From positions 1 through 33,937 of the forward strand of contig DAHUZT010000069.1 in the NCBI GenBank assembly GCA_027315005.1: 33,937 nt of DNA. The letters run 5' to 3'. The position numbers were made by a program, and so were the translations under genes. Within the stretch, counting starts at the first letter, position 1. Each line of letters begins with the position of its first letter. This stretch comes from Acidimicrobiaceae bacterium (GTDB taxonomy: Bacteria; Actinomycetota; Acidimicrobiia; Acidimicrobiales; RAAP-2). A model generated the notes under the pieces. It saw only the letters and a program-made list of their open reading frames with translations. It searched no databases and was not told the DNA's origin. Shown piece after piece: positions 18,210-26,751 of the stretch.

Positions 18210-20654
18210 TCAGACCCGCTTGCCCGGAAGGATGCGGTAGACGTCGTAGACGGCGTCGAGGTTCCGGATCTGGCTGAGCACCGACTCCAGGTGACCGGGG
18301 TCGGCCAGCTCCACGTCGAAGCGCATCCGGCTGATCCGGTCGGCGTCCGTCTGGGTGTTGGCACCCACGATGTTGAGGTGGTGCTCAGAGACGACCTTGG
18401 TCACGTCGGTCAGCAGGCTGGACCGGTCGATGGCCACCACCTCGATCGTGGCGACGAAGACGGCCGAAGACCGATGATCCCATTCGACCTCGATCAGGCG
18501 CTCACGGGACCGGCTGGCCAGCGCGGCGGCATTGGAGCAGTCCGCCCGGTGGACCGACACCCCGCGTCCCCGGGTCACGAACCCGATGATCTCGTCACCG
18601 GGCACCGGAGTGCAGCAGCGAGACAGTCGGACCATCAGGTCGTCGAGTCCCTCGACGTACACGCCCACCGCCGAACCGCGACCGGGGCGAGCGGCGATGG
18701 GCTGCTGACGTGCGGTGACCGGGAGCTGATCCTCGTAGAACCCCCCTCGCAGATCGCGCAGCAGACGTTGGGCGACGGCCCGGGCCGACACCCGGCTGTC
18801 ACCGACGGCGGCGTGGAGAGCGTCGAGGTCGGCATAGTTCATTGTCCGGGCCACTTCGGCCAGCGCGTTCTCGGAAGCCAGCTTCTGGATGGGCAACCCC
18901 TGGCGGCGGAGCTCCTTCACCAGTTCCTCGCGACCGAGCTCCATCGCGTCCTCGCGTCGCTCTCGGGAGAACCACTGCCGGATCTTCGTCCGGGCCCGCG
19001 ACGATGCGACCATGTCCAGCCAGTCCCGGGACGGTCCCGCCGTCGGCGACTTCGAGGTGAAGATCTCGACGGTGTCGGCCGAGCTCAGCGGGGTGTCGAG
19101 CGGGACCAGGCGACCGTTCACCTTGGCACCGATGCACCGGTGGCCCACCTCGGTGTGAATGGCGTAGGCGAAGTCCACCGGGGTTGCGTTGGCGCTGAGC
19201 GCGATCACCCTTCCCTTCGGGGTGAAGACATAGACCTCGTCCTCCTCCAGGTCCAGCTTGAGGGCTTCGAGGAACTCGATGGGATCGGTGGTCTCGTTCT
19301 GGAAATCGACGATGCGCTGCATCCATTCGATCTCTGCGGTGGTGGAGGAAGTCTCCTTGGCCAGTGCCAACCGTTGCGCGCGCCGGTGCTCCTCTGTGAT
19401 GGCGGTGCCGTCCTGGTCGCCGATCCCCACCGCAGCCGGCCGGGCCTTGCGGCGCCCGCGCGTTGTCCGTTTGTTGCCGTCGTGCACCGCGGTGGTCCCG
19501 CGGTTGGCACGCTCGGAGGACCGGTCGCCACGGGTGGGATCCACCTTGTAGCCCCAGTGCGCGGCGATCCCGTACTCGGCGCGGCGGTGCATCTCATGGG
19601 TCCGGACCTGGACCTCGATGGGCTTGCCGTCGAGGCCGATCACCGTGGTATGGAGGGACTGGTACAGATTGAACTTGGGTGAGTTGATGTAGTCCTTGAA
19701 CCGTCCCTGGACGGGTGACCAGATGGCATGGATCGAGCCGAGCGCTGCCCAGCAGTCCCGTTCCGCCTCGACGATCACCCGGATGCCGACCAGGTCGTGG
19801 AGGTCGTCGAACTCCTTGCCCCGTACCACCATCTTCTCGTAGATGCTCCACAGGTGCTTCGGTCGTCCGGTCACCTCGGCGGTGAGCCCGCTGGCGGCCA
19901 GCCGTTCGCGTACGGCCACCAGCACCCGAGCCAGGAACTCGTCTCGCAGCGGAGCCCGGGAGGCCACCATCTGCTCGATCTCGGCGTACCGTTTCGGGTG
20001 GAGGGTGGCGAAGGCCAAATCCTCGAGCTGCCACTTGATCTCCTGGATCCCCAGACGATGGGCCAGAGGGGCATAGATGTCGAGCGTCTCCTGGGCCGTG
20101 CGGCGCTGCTTCCACTCGGGCATGACCGACAGGGTCCGCATGTTGTGGAGGCGATCGGCGAGCTTGATGATCAACACCCGCCAATCGTCGGCCATCGCAA
20201 CCAGCATCTTGCGCACCGTGGCCGCCTGCTGGGCCTCCTTGGAGTCGAACTGCAGGCGGTCGAGCTTGGTCACCCCGTCCACGATCAGCGCCACCGTGTG
20301 GCCGAACTCGGCTTCGACCAACTCGACGGTCACCCCGGTGTCCTCCACCGCGTCGTGGAGGAGTGCGGCGGCGACGGTCTGGGCATCGAGCCCGAGGTCG
20401 GCGACGACACCGGCCACGGCGATGGGGTGGGTGATGTAGGGCTCGCCCGATCGGCGGAGCTGTCCGGCATGGGCGGCGGCCGCGACTTCGGCCGCCCGGG
20501 TGATCAGGTCAGTGTCGCCCTCGCGGTGCCGGCGCAGGTAGGCGTCGACCACCGCTTGGACGAGAGCTCGCTCGGCCGGGCTCAGTGCCCGCCCGCCGGA
20601 TCCCCGCTGCTCGACCGCGTTACCGCCTGCCGGGGTGGGGGTGGCCACTGCCAT
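18210..20654 (-). CDS. rel: Bifunctional (p)ppGpp synthetase/hydrolase Rel
   Basis: 814 residues. The HD hydrolase domain carries LLHDAVEDT (99-106). The synthetase domain carries GRFKDYI; the RFKD signature (318-321) is the RXKD form of bifunctional enzymes, and YQSLHTT follows. TGS domain is at about 470-535 and the ACT domain at the C-terminus. Between AAHWGYK (ends 370) and WMQRIVDFQ (from 444) lies a basic, low-complexity segment (RGRRKARPA...) roughly 50 residues longer than in the mycobacterial Rel. It synthesises pppGpp from GTP on starved ribosomes and degrades it otherwise. The usual apt gene between secF and rel is absent. An ATG start with a TAGCCT hexamer 6 nt upstream suggests a leaderless transcript. 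Confidence 0.97.
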   Translation of the reverse strand: MAVATPTPAGGNAVEQRGSGGRALSPAERALVQAVVDAYLRRHREGDTDLITRAAEVAAAAHAGQLRRSGEPYITHPIAVAGVVADLGLDAQTVAAALLHDAVEDTGVTVELVEAEFGHTVALIVDGVTKLDRLQFDSKEAQQAATVRKMLVAMADDWRVLIIKLADRLHNMRTLSVMPEWKQRRTAQETLDIYAPLAHRLGIQEIKWQLEDLAFATLHPKRYAEIEQMVASRAPLRDEFLARVLVAVRERLAASGLTAEVTGRPKHLWSIYEKMVVRGKEFDDLHDLVGIRVIVEAERDCWAALGSIHAIWSPVQGRFKDYINSPKFNLYQSLHTTVIGLDGKPIEVQVRTHEMHRRAEYGIAAHWGYKVDPTRGDRSSERANRGTTAVHDGNKRTTRGRRKARPAAVGIGDQDGTAITEEHRRAQRLALAKETSSTTAEIEWMQRIVDFQNETTDPIEFLEALKLDLEEDEVYVFTPKGRVIALSANATPVDFAYAIHTEVGHRCIGAKVNGRLVPLDTPLSSADTVEIFTSKSPTAGPSRDWLDMVASSRARTKIRQWFSRERREDAMELGREELVKELRRQGLPIQKLASENALAEVARTMNYADLDALHAAVGDSRVSARAVAQRLLRDLRGGFYEDQLPVTARQQPIAARPGRGSAVGVYVEGLDDLMVRLSRCCTPVPGDEIIGFVTRGRGVSVHRADCSNAAALASRSRERLIEVEWDHRSSAVFVATIEVVAIDRSSLLTDVTKVVSEHHLNIVGANTQTDADRISRMRFDVELADPGHLESVLSQIRNLDAVYDVYRILPGKRV

Positions 20655-20660
20655 GCAACC

Positions 20661-20666
20661 AGGCTA
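20661..20666 (-). promoter_or_regulatory. -10 element, probable leaderless promoter of rel
   Basis: TAGCCT on the minus strand ends 6 nt before the rel ATG (20654) in the 70-bp secF-rel gap; no Shine-Dalgarno sequence lies between. It would allow rel, hisS and aspS expression apart from secDF. No clear -35 is visible. Confidence 0.4.
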
Positions 20667-20724
20667 CTCGCCCCGCCGTCCACTCCGGTGGCCCGTAGGA
20701 CCGGGTCGCCGGCGATCAGCCTGG

Positions 20725-22161
20725 TCAGCGCCGCTTGCCCTTGGCCTTGCCCTTTCCCTTGCGCGGGCGCGGTGGCGGCCGGTTGCCCCCCGGACGGGTG
20801 GCTCCCGACGACCCACGAGGAGCTGCCGGACCGGCTTCTGTGACCTCGGCCGCCGCGCCGGGTGTCCCGAAGGGAGGGTCCGCCACCGCGGTCGAGGTGC
20901 GCGGAGACGGCTCGGCTCCCCTGGGGCGGATGACCCCGGCAGCCTGGGCCCGGGCCCTCACCTGCGATCGTCCCCCCCCGGCTCCTCCCCCCATCATCGC
21001 CGCTGCCGCGGCCGGGGTGAGCACGCCGACGCGGTCACCGCGCGTCTCGAGGCGTTGGCGGATGGTGACGTAGCGGGGTTCGCGCTCCTTCATCATCGAC
21101 AACAGGGGGGAGGCGATGAAGATGGACGAGTAGGCGCCGCTGGTCAGGCCGATGACCAACGCCAGACCGAAGTTCTCGAGGGAGATCGCCCCGAGGAACA
21201 GGGCGCCCACGATCAGGACCGACAGCACCGGCATGATGGCCACCAACGACGTGTTGATCGACCGGGCCAGGGTCTGGTTCATCGAGAGGTTCACCATCTC
21301 CGAGTAGGTGATCCGGCCCGAGGCCCCGAGCCCGTTCGAGTTCTCGCGTATTCGGTCGAAGACCACGACGGTGTCGTACAACGAGTAGCCGAGGACGGTG
21401 AGCACCGCCACCACCGTGTCCGGGGTGACCTGGAACCCGGTCAACGAGTAGATCCCGGCCGTCACCAGGATGTCGTGGATCACGGCGATGATGGCGGCGA
21501 CCGCCATCTTGAACTCGAAGCGGACCGAGATGTACAGGGTGACCGCGATGAAGAAGACGATGAGGGCCTCGATTGCCCGGGCGGTCACCTGCGACCCCCA
21601 GCTCGCGCCCACGTCGTTGATGGAGACCTGCTCGATCGAGGTGTGGGCGGCACGGGCCAGCGCATCCTGGACCTGGTTCCCGATAGTCGTGCGCTGGGCA
21701 GGGGACTTCCCGTTCAGGTTGGCGGTGACCTCGATCTGCCGGGTGTGGTTGAGCTGGTTGGTGAACTGGACGACCGTGGGCTGGCCGAGGCCGGCTGCCT
21801 CCACCGCCGAGGTGGCCCGAGCGACGGTCAGCGTCGGGGAGGAGACCTCCCATGACTGGCCCCCTTTGAAGTCGATGCTCCAGTTGAATCCGCGCACACC
21901 GATCGAGATGATCCCGATCAGGATCACCAGGATGGAGGCGGTGAACCACCATCGCCGATTGCCGATGAAGTCGAATGCCGTCTGGCCCCGGTAGAGCCGG
22001 ATCAGGACGTTCGGCCGTCGATGCGACCGGCCTTCGGACCGGCGGCGGCCCGCGACTTCCTCCAGCTCCTCCTCGAAGGCCTCCTCCAGCTCGGCGCCCG
22101 AGGTCCCTGCGGTTCGACCTCGGTCCTCCCCTCCGGGGGAAGAGGTGTCCTCCCTACTCAC
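20725..22161 (-). CDS. secF: Protein translocase subunit SecF with basic C-terminal tail
   Basis: 478 residues from a GTG with AGGAGG (complement of 22168-22173) 6 nt upstream, the best ribosome-binding site in the block. The N-terminal 50 residues are hydrophilic and acidic, then SecF begins with TM1 (about 71-90) and the DFKGG motif (97-101). The extracytoplasmic domain follows, then TM2-TM6 with VIHDILVTAG and LGYSLYDTVVVFDRIREN. SecF pairs with SecD to pull exported proteins using proton flow. After the last membrane segment there are about 100 extra residues rich in Ala, Gly and Pro, ending RPRKGKGKAKGKRR. Most SecF proteins stop near 300-350 residues. Confidence 0.95.
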   Translation of the reverse strand: MSREDTSSPGGEDRGRTAGTSGAELEEAFEEELEEVAGRRRSEGRSHRRPNVLIRLYRGQTAFDFIGNRRWWFTASILVILIGIISIGVRGFNWSIDFKGGQSWEVSSPTLTVARATSAVEAAGLGQPTVVQFTNQLNHTRQIEVTANLNGKSPAQRTTIGNQVQDALARAAHTSIEQVSINDVGASWGSQVTARAIEALIVFFIAVTLYISVRFEFKMAVAAIIAVIHDILVTAGIYSLTGFQVTPDTVVAVLTVLGYSLYDTVVVFDRIRENSNGLGASGRITYSEMVNLSMNQTLARSINTSLVAIMPVLSVLIVGALFLGAISLENFGLALVIGLTSGAYSSIFIASPLLSMMKEREPRYVTIRQRLETRGDRVGVLTPAAAAAMMGGGAGGGRSQVRARAQAAGVIRPRGAEPSPRTSTAVADPPFGTPGAAAEVTEAGPAAPRGSSGATRPGGNRPPPRPRKGKGKAKGKRR

Positions 22162-22192
22162 GATCGACCTCCTGCCTCGAGCTCGGTCCGCT

Positions 22193-23701
22193 TCACGGTC
22201 GGGCCCCGGCGGTCACGCCCAACCCGCTGGCCACGCTCATGCCGCGCACCTCGGAGCCGCTCCGGGTCCGACCCAGCAGGATCACGAACGGACGGGTGAA
22301 GAAGTAGGTGACGAACACGTCGAGCAGGGTGGAGATGCCGAGGAACAGGGCGAATCCCTGCACCGGACCGATCGAGATGTAGTACAGGATCACCGCGCCG
22401 AGCAGCGACACGGCGTCGGCGGCGAGCACCGTGCGGAAGGCGCTGGCGAAACCCCGGTCGACGCTGGTGCGGACCGTCCGGCCCGAGCGCGCCTCGTCCT
22501 TCAGGCGTTCGAAATACACGATGTAGGAGTCGACGGTGATCCCGACCGAGACGATGACCCCGATCACCCCGGCGAGGTCGATGGTGATGCCGCTCTGGCC
22601 CATGATGGCGATGATCGACCACAGAAGCGCTCCGGTCACCGCCAGCCCGGCCACCACCACCAGACCGAGCACGCGGTAGTAGAAGATGACGTACAGGAGG
22701 ACCAGGGCCAACCCGGCCAGCCCCGAGATCAGCCCGGCCTGGAGGGACGAGCGGCCGAGGGTGGGTGAGACGGACTGGACGGTCTGCTGATCGAGCTTGA
22801 CCGGGAGTGCGCCGTAGTTGAGCTGGGTGGCGAGGGTCTTGGCCGAGTTGGCAGTGAAGTTGCCGGTGATCTGGACCTGACCGGCGAAGGAGGTGAAGGA
22901 CTGCTGGCCGGGGAGCGTCCCCGGCGCCGAGATGACCTGACCGTCGAGGTCGATGCCGACGAAGGCATGGAACTGCTGGCGGGCGAGAGTGTCCCAGGCG
23001 GTGGCGCCCGCTCCGTTCAGGCTCAGGTTGACCGCCCACTGGCCATTGGTCAGCAGTTGGGCGCTGGCCGATTTGACCTGATTGCCGGTCACCCCCGCCG
23101 GACCGAGCACGCACCGGCCCCCGAAGCAGGCGCTGCCCGAGCCGGGCAGAAGGACCGTGGCGTTCTTGTTGTCGTTGTTGGGGGAGGTGGAAGCGTAGCG
23201 GGCGAACTGGGGGTCGGGTCCGAAGCTCGAGTTGCCGATCCCCCCGTTGGAGTTCATCTGGACGTTGGCCGCGGTGGCCTGGTAGGTGGTGCCGCAGGTC
23301 GGGAGCGGACCGGTCTGTGGGGCCTGGCCCTTCTTCACGGTGTACGCCGGTGCGTAGCATTCGACGGGCCGGAACAGCAGTTCGGCGGTCTGCCCGAGCG
23401 TCTGCAACAGCTTCTGGCTGTTCTTCACACCCGGGACCGCCACCGCGATCTGGTCCTTGCCCTGGCTCTGGACGGTGGCGCCGCTTGTGCCTGCGTTGAC
23501 CCGCTCACCGAGGATGGTGATCACGGTGTCGAGCTCGGCCTGGCTCACCGGGCGCTGGGTCCGGTACACGACCGAGAGGCCTCCGGCGAGGTCGAGTCCG
23601 AGCTTGGGTGACCAACCGGACGACACGGTCGCCACCAGGGCGACGGCGGCCACCCCCACCACTGCCAGCAGGCTGATCCAGAGCGGACGCCGATCCTTCA
23701 T
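22193..23701 (-). CDS. secD: Protein translocase subunit SecD
   Basis: 502 residues, ATG 6 nt after the yajC stop. TM1 (about 7-25), the DLAGG motif (37-41), a large extracytoplasmic P1 domain, then TM2-TM6 including the GVIVSVGITVDSYIVYFERL segment typical of RND-type SecD. Within P1 there is a lineage-specific insertion (about 115-200) with four cysteines, C115, C136, C192 and C197, and long Ser/Asn/Gly stretches. It acts with SecF and YajC beside SecYEG. The shift from secD to secF is 31 bp. Confidence 0.96.
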   Translation of the reverse strand: MKDRRPLWISLLAVVGVAAVALVATVSSGWSPKLGLDLAGGLSVVYRTQRPVSQAELDTVITILGERVNAGTSGATVQSQGKDQIAVAVPGVKNSQKLLQTLGQTAELLFRPVECYAPAYTVKKGQAPQTGPLPTCGTTYQATAANVQMNSNGGIGNSSFGPDPQFARYASTSPNNDNKNATVLLPGSGSACFGGRCVLGPAGVTGNQVKSASAQLLTNGQWAVNLSLNGAGATAWDTLARQQFHAFVGIDLDGQVISAPGTLPGQQSFTSFAGQVQITGNFTANSAKTLATQLNYGALPVKLDQQTVQSVSPTLGRSSLQAGLISGLAGLALVLLYVIFYYRVLGLVVVAGLAVTGALLWSIIAIMGQSGITIDLAGVIGVIVSVGITVDSYIVYFERLKDEARSGRTVRTSVDRGFASAFRTVLAADAVSLLGAVILYYISIGPVQGFALFLGISTLLDVFVTYFFTRPFVILLGRTRSGSEVRGMSVASGLGVTAGARP

Positions 23702-23707
23702 GGCTGC

Positions 23708-24391
23708 CTACGGGTTCGAACGCCCGCGACGGCGACCCCGGGCGCGCGCGGCGTTACCTGCTCCCTGCTCGGGTGGTCCATCCGGCACAGCACCCTCCGG
23801 CGGCGGGTCGCCACCGTCGTGGACCGGGTCTTCCTCGCCTGCGTTCCCATCCCCCTCGTCGAGACGGTCCTCCTCGTCGGAATGGTCCTCGACGACCTCC
23901 GCCGGGTCGCCGGTCCCTCCCGTACCGTTCAGCGCGGCACCTTCCGGAAGGTCCGCACCGGCGGCCTCCTCGTGGTCGTCCTCGTCGTAGTGGTCGTCCT
24001 CGTCGTAATGGTCGTCCTCGTCGTAATGCTGGTCCAGGTCGTCGTCCAGGTCGTCGTGACCGTCAGTGGTCGGAGGTGATACCTGGCGGAGGATGTAGGG
24101 CCTGAGGACGACGAAGGACGCTCCGACGCTCGTCTCCAGTGTGATCCGGTCCCCGTCGATGTCGATGACGTGACCGACCAGTCCTCCTGCGGTGAGCACC
24201 TCGTCACCGACGTCGAAGGTGTTCTTGGCTTCTCGGGCCAGCTTCGCCTTGCGCTGCTGGGGTCGGTAGAAGAAGAAGTAGAAGCCGACGCCGATGATGA
24301 TCAGGATGAACAGAAACGAACTGCTCGACGACGTGGGCTTCTTGCTGGTCGCCGCCACCATAACGGGCAGCATGGCCAGAGCGGCGGTCAT
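23708..24391 (-). CDS. yajC: Preprotein translocase accessory protein YajC with acidic repeat tail
   Basis: 227 residues, about twice the usual 85-120. An N-terminal membrane segment (about 25-42) is followed by the YajC signature FYRPQQRKAK and the DVGDEVLTAGGLVGHVIDI domain (about 60-100). From residue 110 on, the chain is strongly acidic, with three HYDEDD-type repeats and then Glu/Asp/Gly/Pro-rich sequence. The last 15 residues are Arg-rich. YajC binds SecDF. The gene starts 55 bp after tgt; TACAGT on the minus strand (24433-24438) is a possible -10. The start has no good ribosome-binding site. Confidence 0.92.
   Translation of the reverse strand: MTAALAMLPVMVAATSKKPTSSSSSFLFILIIIGVGFYFFFYRPQQRKAKLAREAKNTFDVGDEVLTAGGLVGHVIDIDGDRITLETSVGASFVVLRPYILRQVSPPTTDGHDDLDDDLDQHYDEDDHYDEDDHYDEDDHEEAAGADLPEGAALNGTGGTGDPAEVVEDHSDEEDRLDEGDGNAGEEDPVHDGGDPPPEGAVPDGPPEQGAGNAARARGRRRGRSNP
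23973..24026. repeat. 18-bp tandem repeat, three units, in yajC
   Basis: Three contiguous 18-bp units, TGGTCGTCCTCGTCGTAR on the plus strand, encode the acidic hexapeptides YDEDDH on the minus strand. A diverged continuation (GTCGTC-rich) follows to about 24060. Only the last base varies between units. Confidence 0.9.
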
Positions 24392-24446
24392 CGGGCGTCA
24401 GAGGAGGGGTAGGAGGTCCACACGGCGGACCGACTGTAGCCCAGGC

Positions 24447-25592
24447 TCACCCGCCGGAGGGACCGCCCGTCCGGTCGGGCCAGCGTGCCCTGATCTCGGC
24501 GCGCAGCGCTTCGAGCCGGCCCCATGCGATGGCGGACCGCGCATCGGCCATGAGCCGGCTCATGAATGTCAGGTTGTGGATGGTGAGCAACCGCCACGCA
24601 ATTGGTTCGCCCACGCCGAGGAGGTGGCGCAGATACCCTCGTGACCAGCGACGACACGTGATGCAGTTGCACGTTGGATCCAGCGGGCCATCTCCGTCGG
24701 CATGGATCGCGTTGCGGAGGTTCAGCCGACCGGTGCTGGTCAGGACCGATCCGTGCCTCGCCATCCGGGTCGGTGCCACGCAGTCGAACTGGTCGACCCC
24801 GAGAGCCACCGCCTCGATGATGCCGACGGGATCGCCCACACCCATCAGGTAGCGGGGCTTGTCCGCGGGAAGGTGCGGGACGGTGGCGGCCAGTGCCTCG
24901 AGCATGGCGGATCGGGGCTCTCCGACCGACAGGCCGCCGACCCCGTAGCCGTCGAAGCCGAGGGCCACCGTCCGTTCGGCGCTCTCCCGCCGGAGATCGG
25001 GGTCGATCCCACCCTGTACGATCCCGAACAGGGCCTGGCCCTCGGGCTTCTCGTCGAGCCGGTCGAAGTGGCGCCGGGCTCGTTGCGCCCAGGCCAGGGT
25101 CCGTTCGACTCCCTGGCGTACCACGTCGTCCGCCGCCGGCAGTGTCGTGCACACGTCGAGTGCCATCTGCACGTCGGCTCCGAGCGTCACCTGGACCTCG
25201 ACCACCGACTCCGGGGTGCAACGCAGGCGGCTTCCGTCGTAGACGGAGGTGAAGGTGACACCCTCATCACAGACTTCGGGCGACAGCGAGTGGATCTGGA
25301 ACCCACCCGAATCCGTGAGCAGGTGTCGTTCCCAACCCATGAAACGGTGGAGCCCGCCGAGCCGAGCCACCACCGCCGGACCCGGTCGGAGCATCAGGTG
25401 GTAAGCGTTGGCGAGCACGATGTCGGCACCGACGGATTCGAGGTCGGCGCCGTCGAGCGTCCTCACCGCGCCCCGGGTTCCCACCGGCATGAAGATCGGC
25501 ACGGGATACACTCCCCGGGCCGTGGTGACCGTGCCCACCCGTGCCTCACCGTCTCGTGAGTGCACCTCGACCGGGCTCGAGTTCGAGCTCAC
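24447..25592 (-). CDS. tgt: Queuine/preQ1 tRNA-guanine transglycosylase
   Basis: 381 residues from a GTG that overlaps the queA stop (GTGA at 25589-25592); the frame is open upstream but that part is inside queA. Active-site residues: D94 in TDSGGFQ, the nucleophile D270 in FDCVAPTRMARHG, and the zinc ligands C308, C310, C313 and H339. It swaps guanine 34 for preQ1 in tRNAs with GUN anticodons. In the family the nucleophile motif is usually FDCVLPTR; here Leu is Ala. Coupled to queA, so both Q steps are made together. Confidence 0.96.
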   Translation of the reverse strand: MSSNSSPVEVHSRDGEARVGTVTTARGVYPVPIFMPVGTRGAVRTLDGADLESVGADIVLANAYHLMLRPGPAVVARLGGLHRFMGWERHLLTDSGGFQIHSLSPEVCDEGVTFTSVYDGSRLRCTPESVVEVQVTLGADVQMALDVCTTLPAADDVVRQGVERTLAWAQRARRHFDRLDEKPEGQALFGIVQGGIDPDLRRESAERTVALGFDGYGVGGLSVGEPRSAMLEALAATVPHLPADKPRYLMGVGDPVGIIEAVALGVDQFDCVAPTRMARHGSVLTSTGRLNLRNAIHADGDGPLDPTCNCITCRRWSRGYLRHLLGVGEPIAWRLLTIHNLTFMSRLMADARSAIAWGRLEALRAEIRARWPDRTGGPSGG

Positions 25593-26671
25593 GGGAAGAC
25601 CGATGAAGCCAAAGCGGACCTGTCCTTGCGCGCGACGATCATTGCGTCCCCGAACGACAGGAAGCGATATCCCTCGGTGAGCGCCTCGGCGTACAGCGCT
25701 CGCCACTGCGGCCCGTAGAAGGCCTCCACCAGCAGCAGAAGGCTCGATCGGGGCAGGTGGAAGTTGGTCAGGAGCAGATCGACCAGCCGAAATCGGTACC
25801 GGCCATGGATGAAGAGCCTGGTCCGACCCGACAGCTGTCCGGTGAGCGCTGCTGATTCGAGGGCGCGGACCGCGGTGGTCCCGATGGCCACCACCCGCTG
25901 CGCCCGGCCCACCGCCGCCATGGTCTCGGCGGGAACCGCATAGCGCTCCGCGTGCATCTGGTGGTCCTCGGCCCAGCGCGCCGACACCGGTCGGAACGTG
26001 TCCGCCCCGATGGTCAAGTCACACCGGGCGACGGTGGCCCCCGCGCTGCGGCACCGGTCCAAAAGGTCCTCGGTGAAGTGCAGGCCGGCGGTGGGTGCCG
26101 CCACCGACCGATCGCCGACAGCCCGTCGGCCGGCGTAGACGGTCTGGTACCGATCGGGATCCGAGAGCGGGGTATGGATGTAGGGAGGGAGGGGAACCGT
26201 ACCGCTCCGCTCGATCACCGACGGTTCGAGTACGCAGACCGAACGTCGACCGTCGTCATCGTCTCCGACCGGAGGACCGACCTCGGCGACGGGGGATCCC
26301 TCCGGGGTCTCGAAGAGCAGGGTCCCCGGCCGGAGCCGCCGGCCTGGACGGACCATGGCCACCCACCGCTCGGGACCCGATGGGGCGACCGGTGGAGGCC
26401 CCGCGGTCGCGGTGTCCCGCTCGAGCAGCAGCAGTTCGGCCCGACCTCCGGACGATTTGAACAGGTGCAGCCGGGCGGCGAGGACACGGGTGTCGTTCAC
26501 CACGAGCACGTCGCCCGGACGGAGGAGGCGTGGCAGCTCGCCGACCGTGGCATGCAGCGGCACCCGGGTGCCGGCGACCTCAGGGGCGACCAGCAACCGG
26601 GCGGCACTCCGGGGTTCGACCGGGCGCTGAGCCACCGCATGGTCGGGCAGCTCGTAGGAGAAGGACTCCAT
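25589..26671 (-). CDS. queA: S-adenosylmethionine:tRNA ribosyltransferase-isomerase
   Basis: 360 residues from the ATG at 26671, which places FSYELPDHAVAQRP at the N-terminus as in the family; a GTG at 26695 adds eight residues and cannot be excluded, as neither start has a ribosome-binding site. Conserved blocks are GDVLVVNDTRVLAARL, the PTAGLHFTEDLL motif and LLTNFHLPRSSLLLLVEAF. It transfers the ribosyl part of SAM to preQ1 in tRNA, forming epoxyqueuosine. Two segments (about 110-125 and 145-165) are longer and richer in Pro/Gly/Asp than usual. It follows ruvB after about 80 bp. Confidence 0.95.
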   Translation of the reverse strand: MESFSYELPDHAVAQRPVEPRSAARLLVAPEVAGTRVPLHATVGELPRLLRPGDVLVVNDTRVLAARLHLFKSSGGRAELLLLERDTATAGPPPVAPSGPERWVAMVRPGRRLRPGTLLFETPEGSPVAEVGPPVGDDDDGRRSVCVLEPSVIERSGTVPLPPYIHTPLSDPDRYQTVYAGRRAVGDRSVAAPTAGLHFTEDLLDRCRSAGATVARCDLTIGADTFRPVSARWAEDHQMHAERYAVPAETMAAVGRAQRVVAIGTTAVRALESAALTGQLSGRTRLFIHGRYRFRLVDLLLTNFHLPRSSLLLLVEAFYGPQWRALYAEALTEGYRFLSFGDAMIVARKDRSALASSVFP

Positions 26672-26751
26672 CGGGATGCGCGGCGATCTGTTCACGACCG
26701 CAATGGTGCCAGACCGGTCCGGCCCCGCTCCGTCCTCGGAGCAGGCGTGCC

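Noticed and set aside
23819..24079. Plus-strand small protein with a run of Val/Leu that looks like a membrane helix
   Set aside because: It is the exact antisense of the Asp/Glu-rich yajC tail; GTC/GTA codons arise from GAC/TAC on the other strand.
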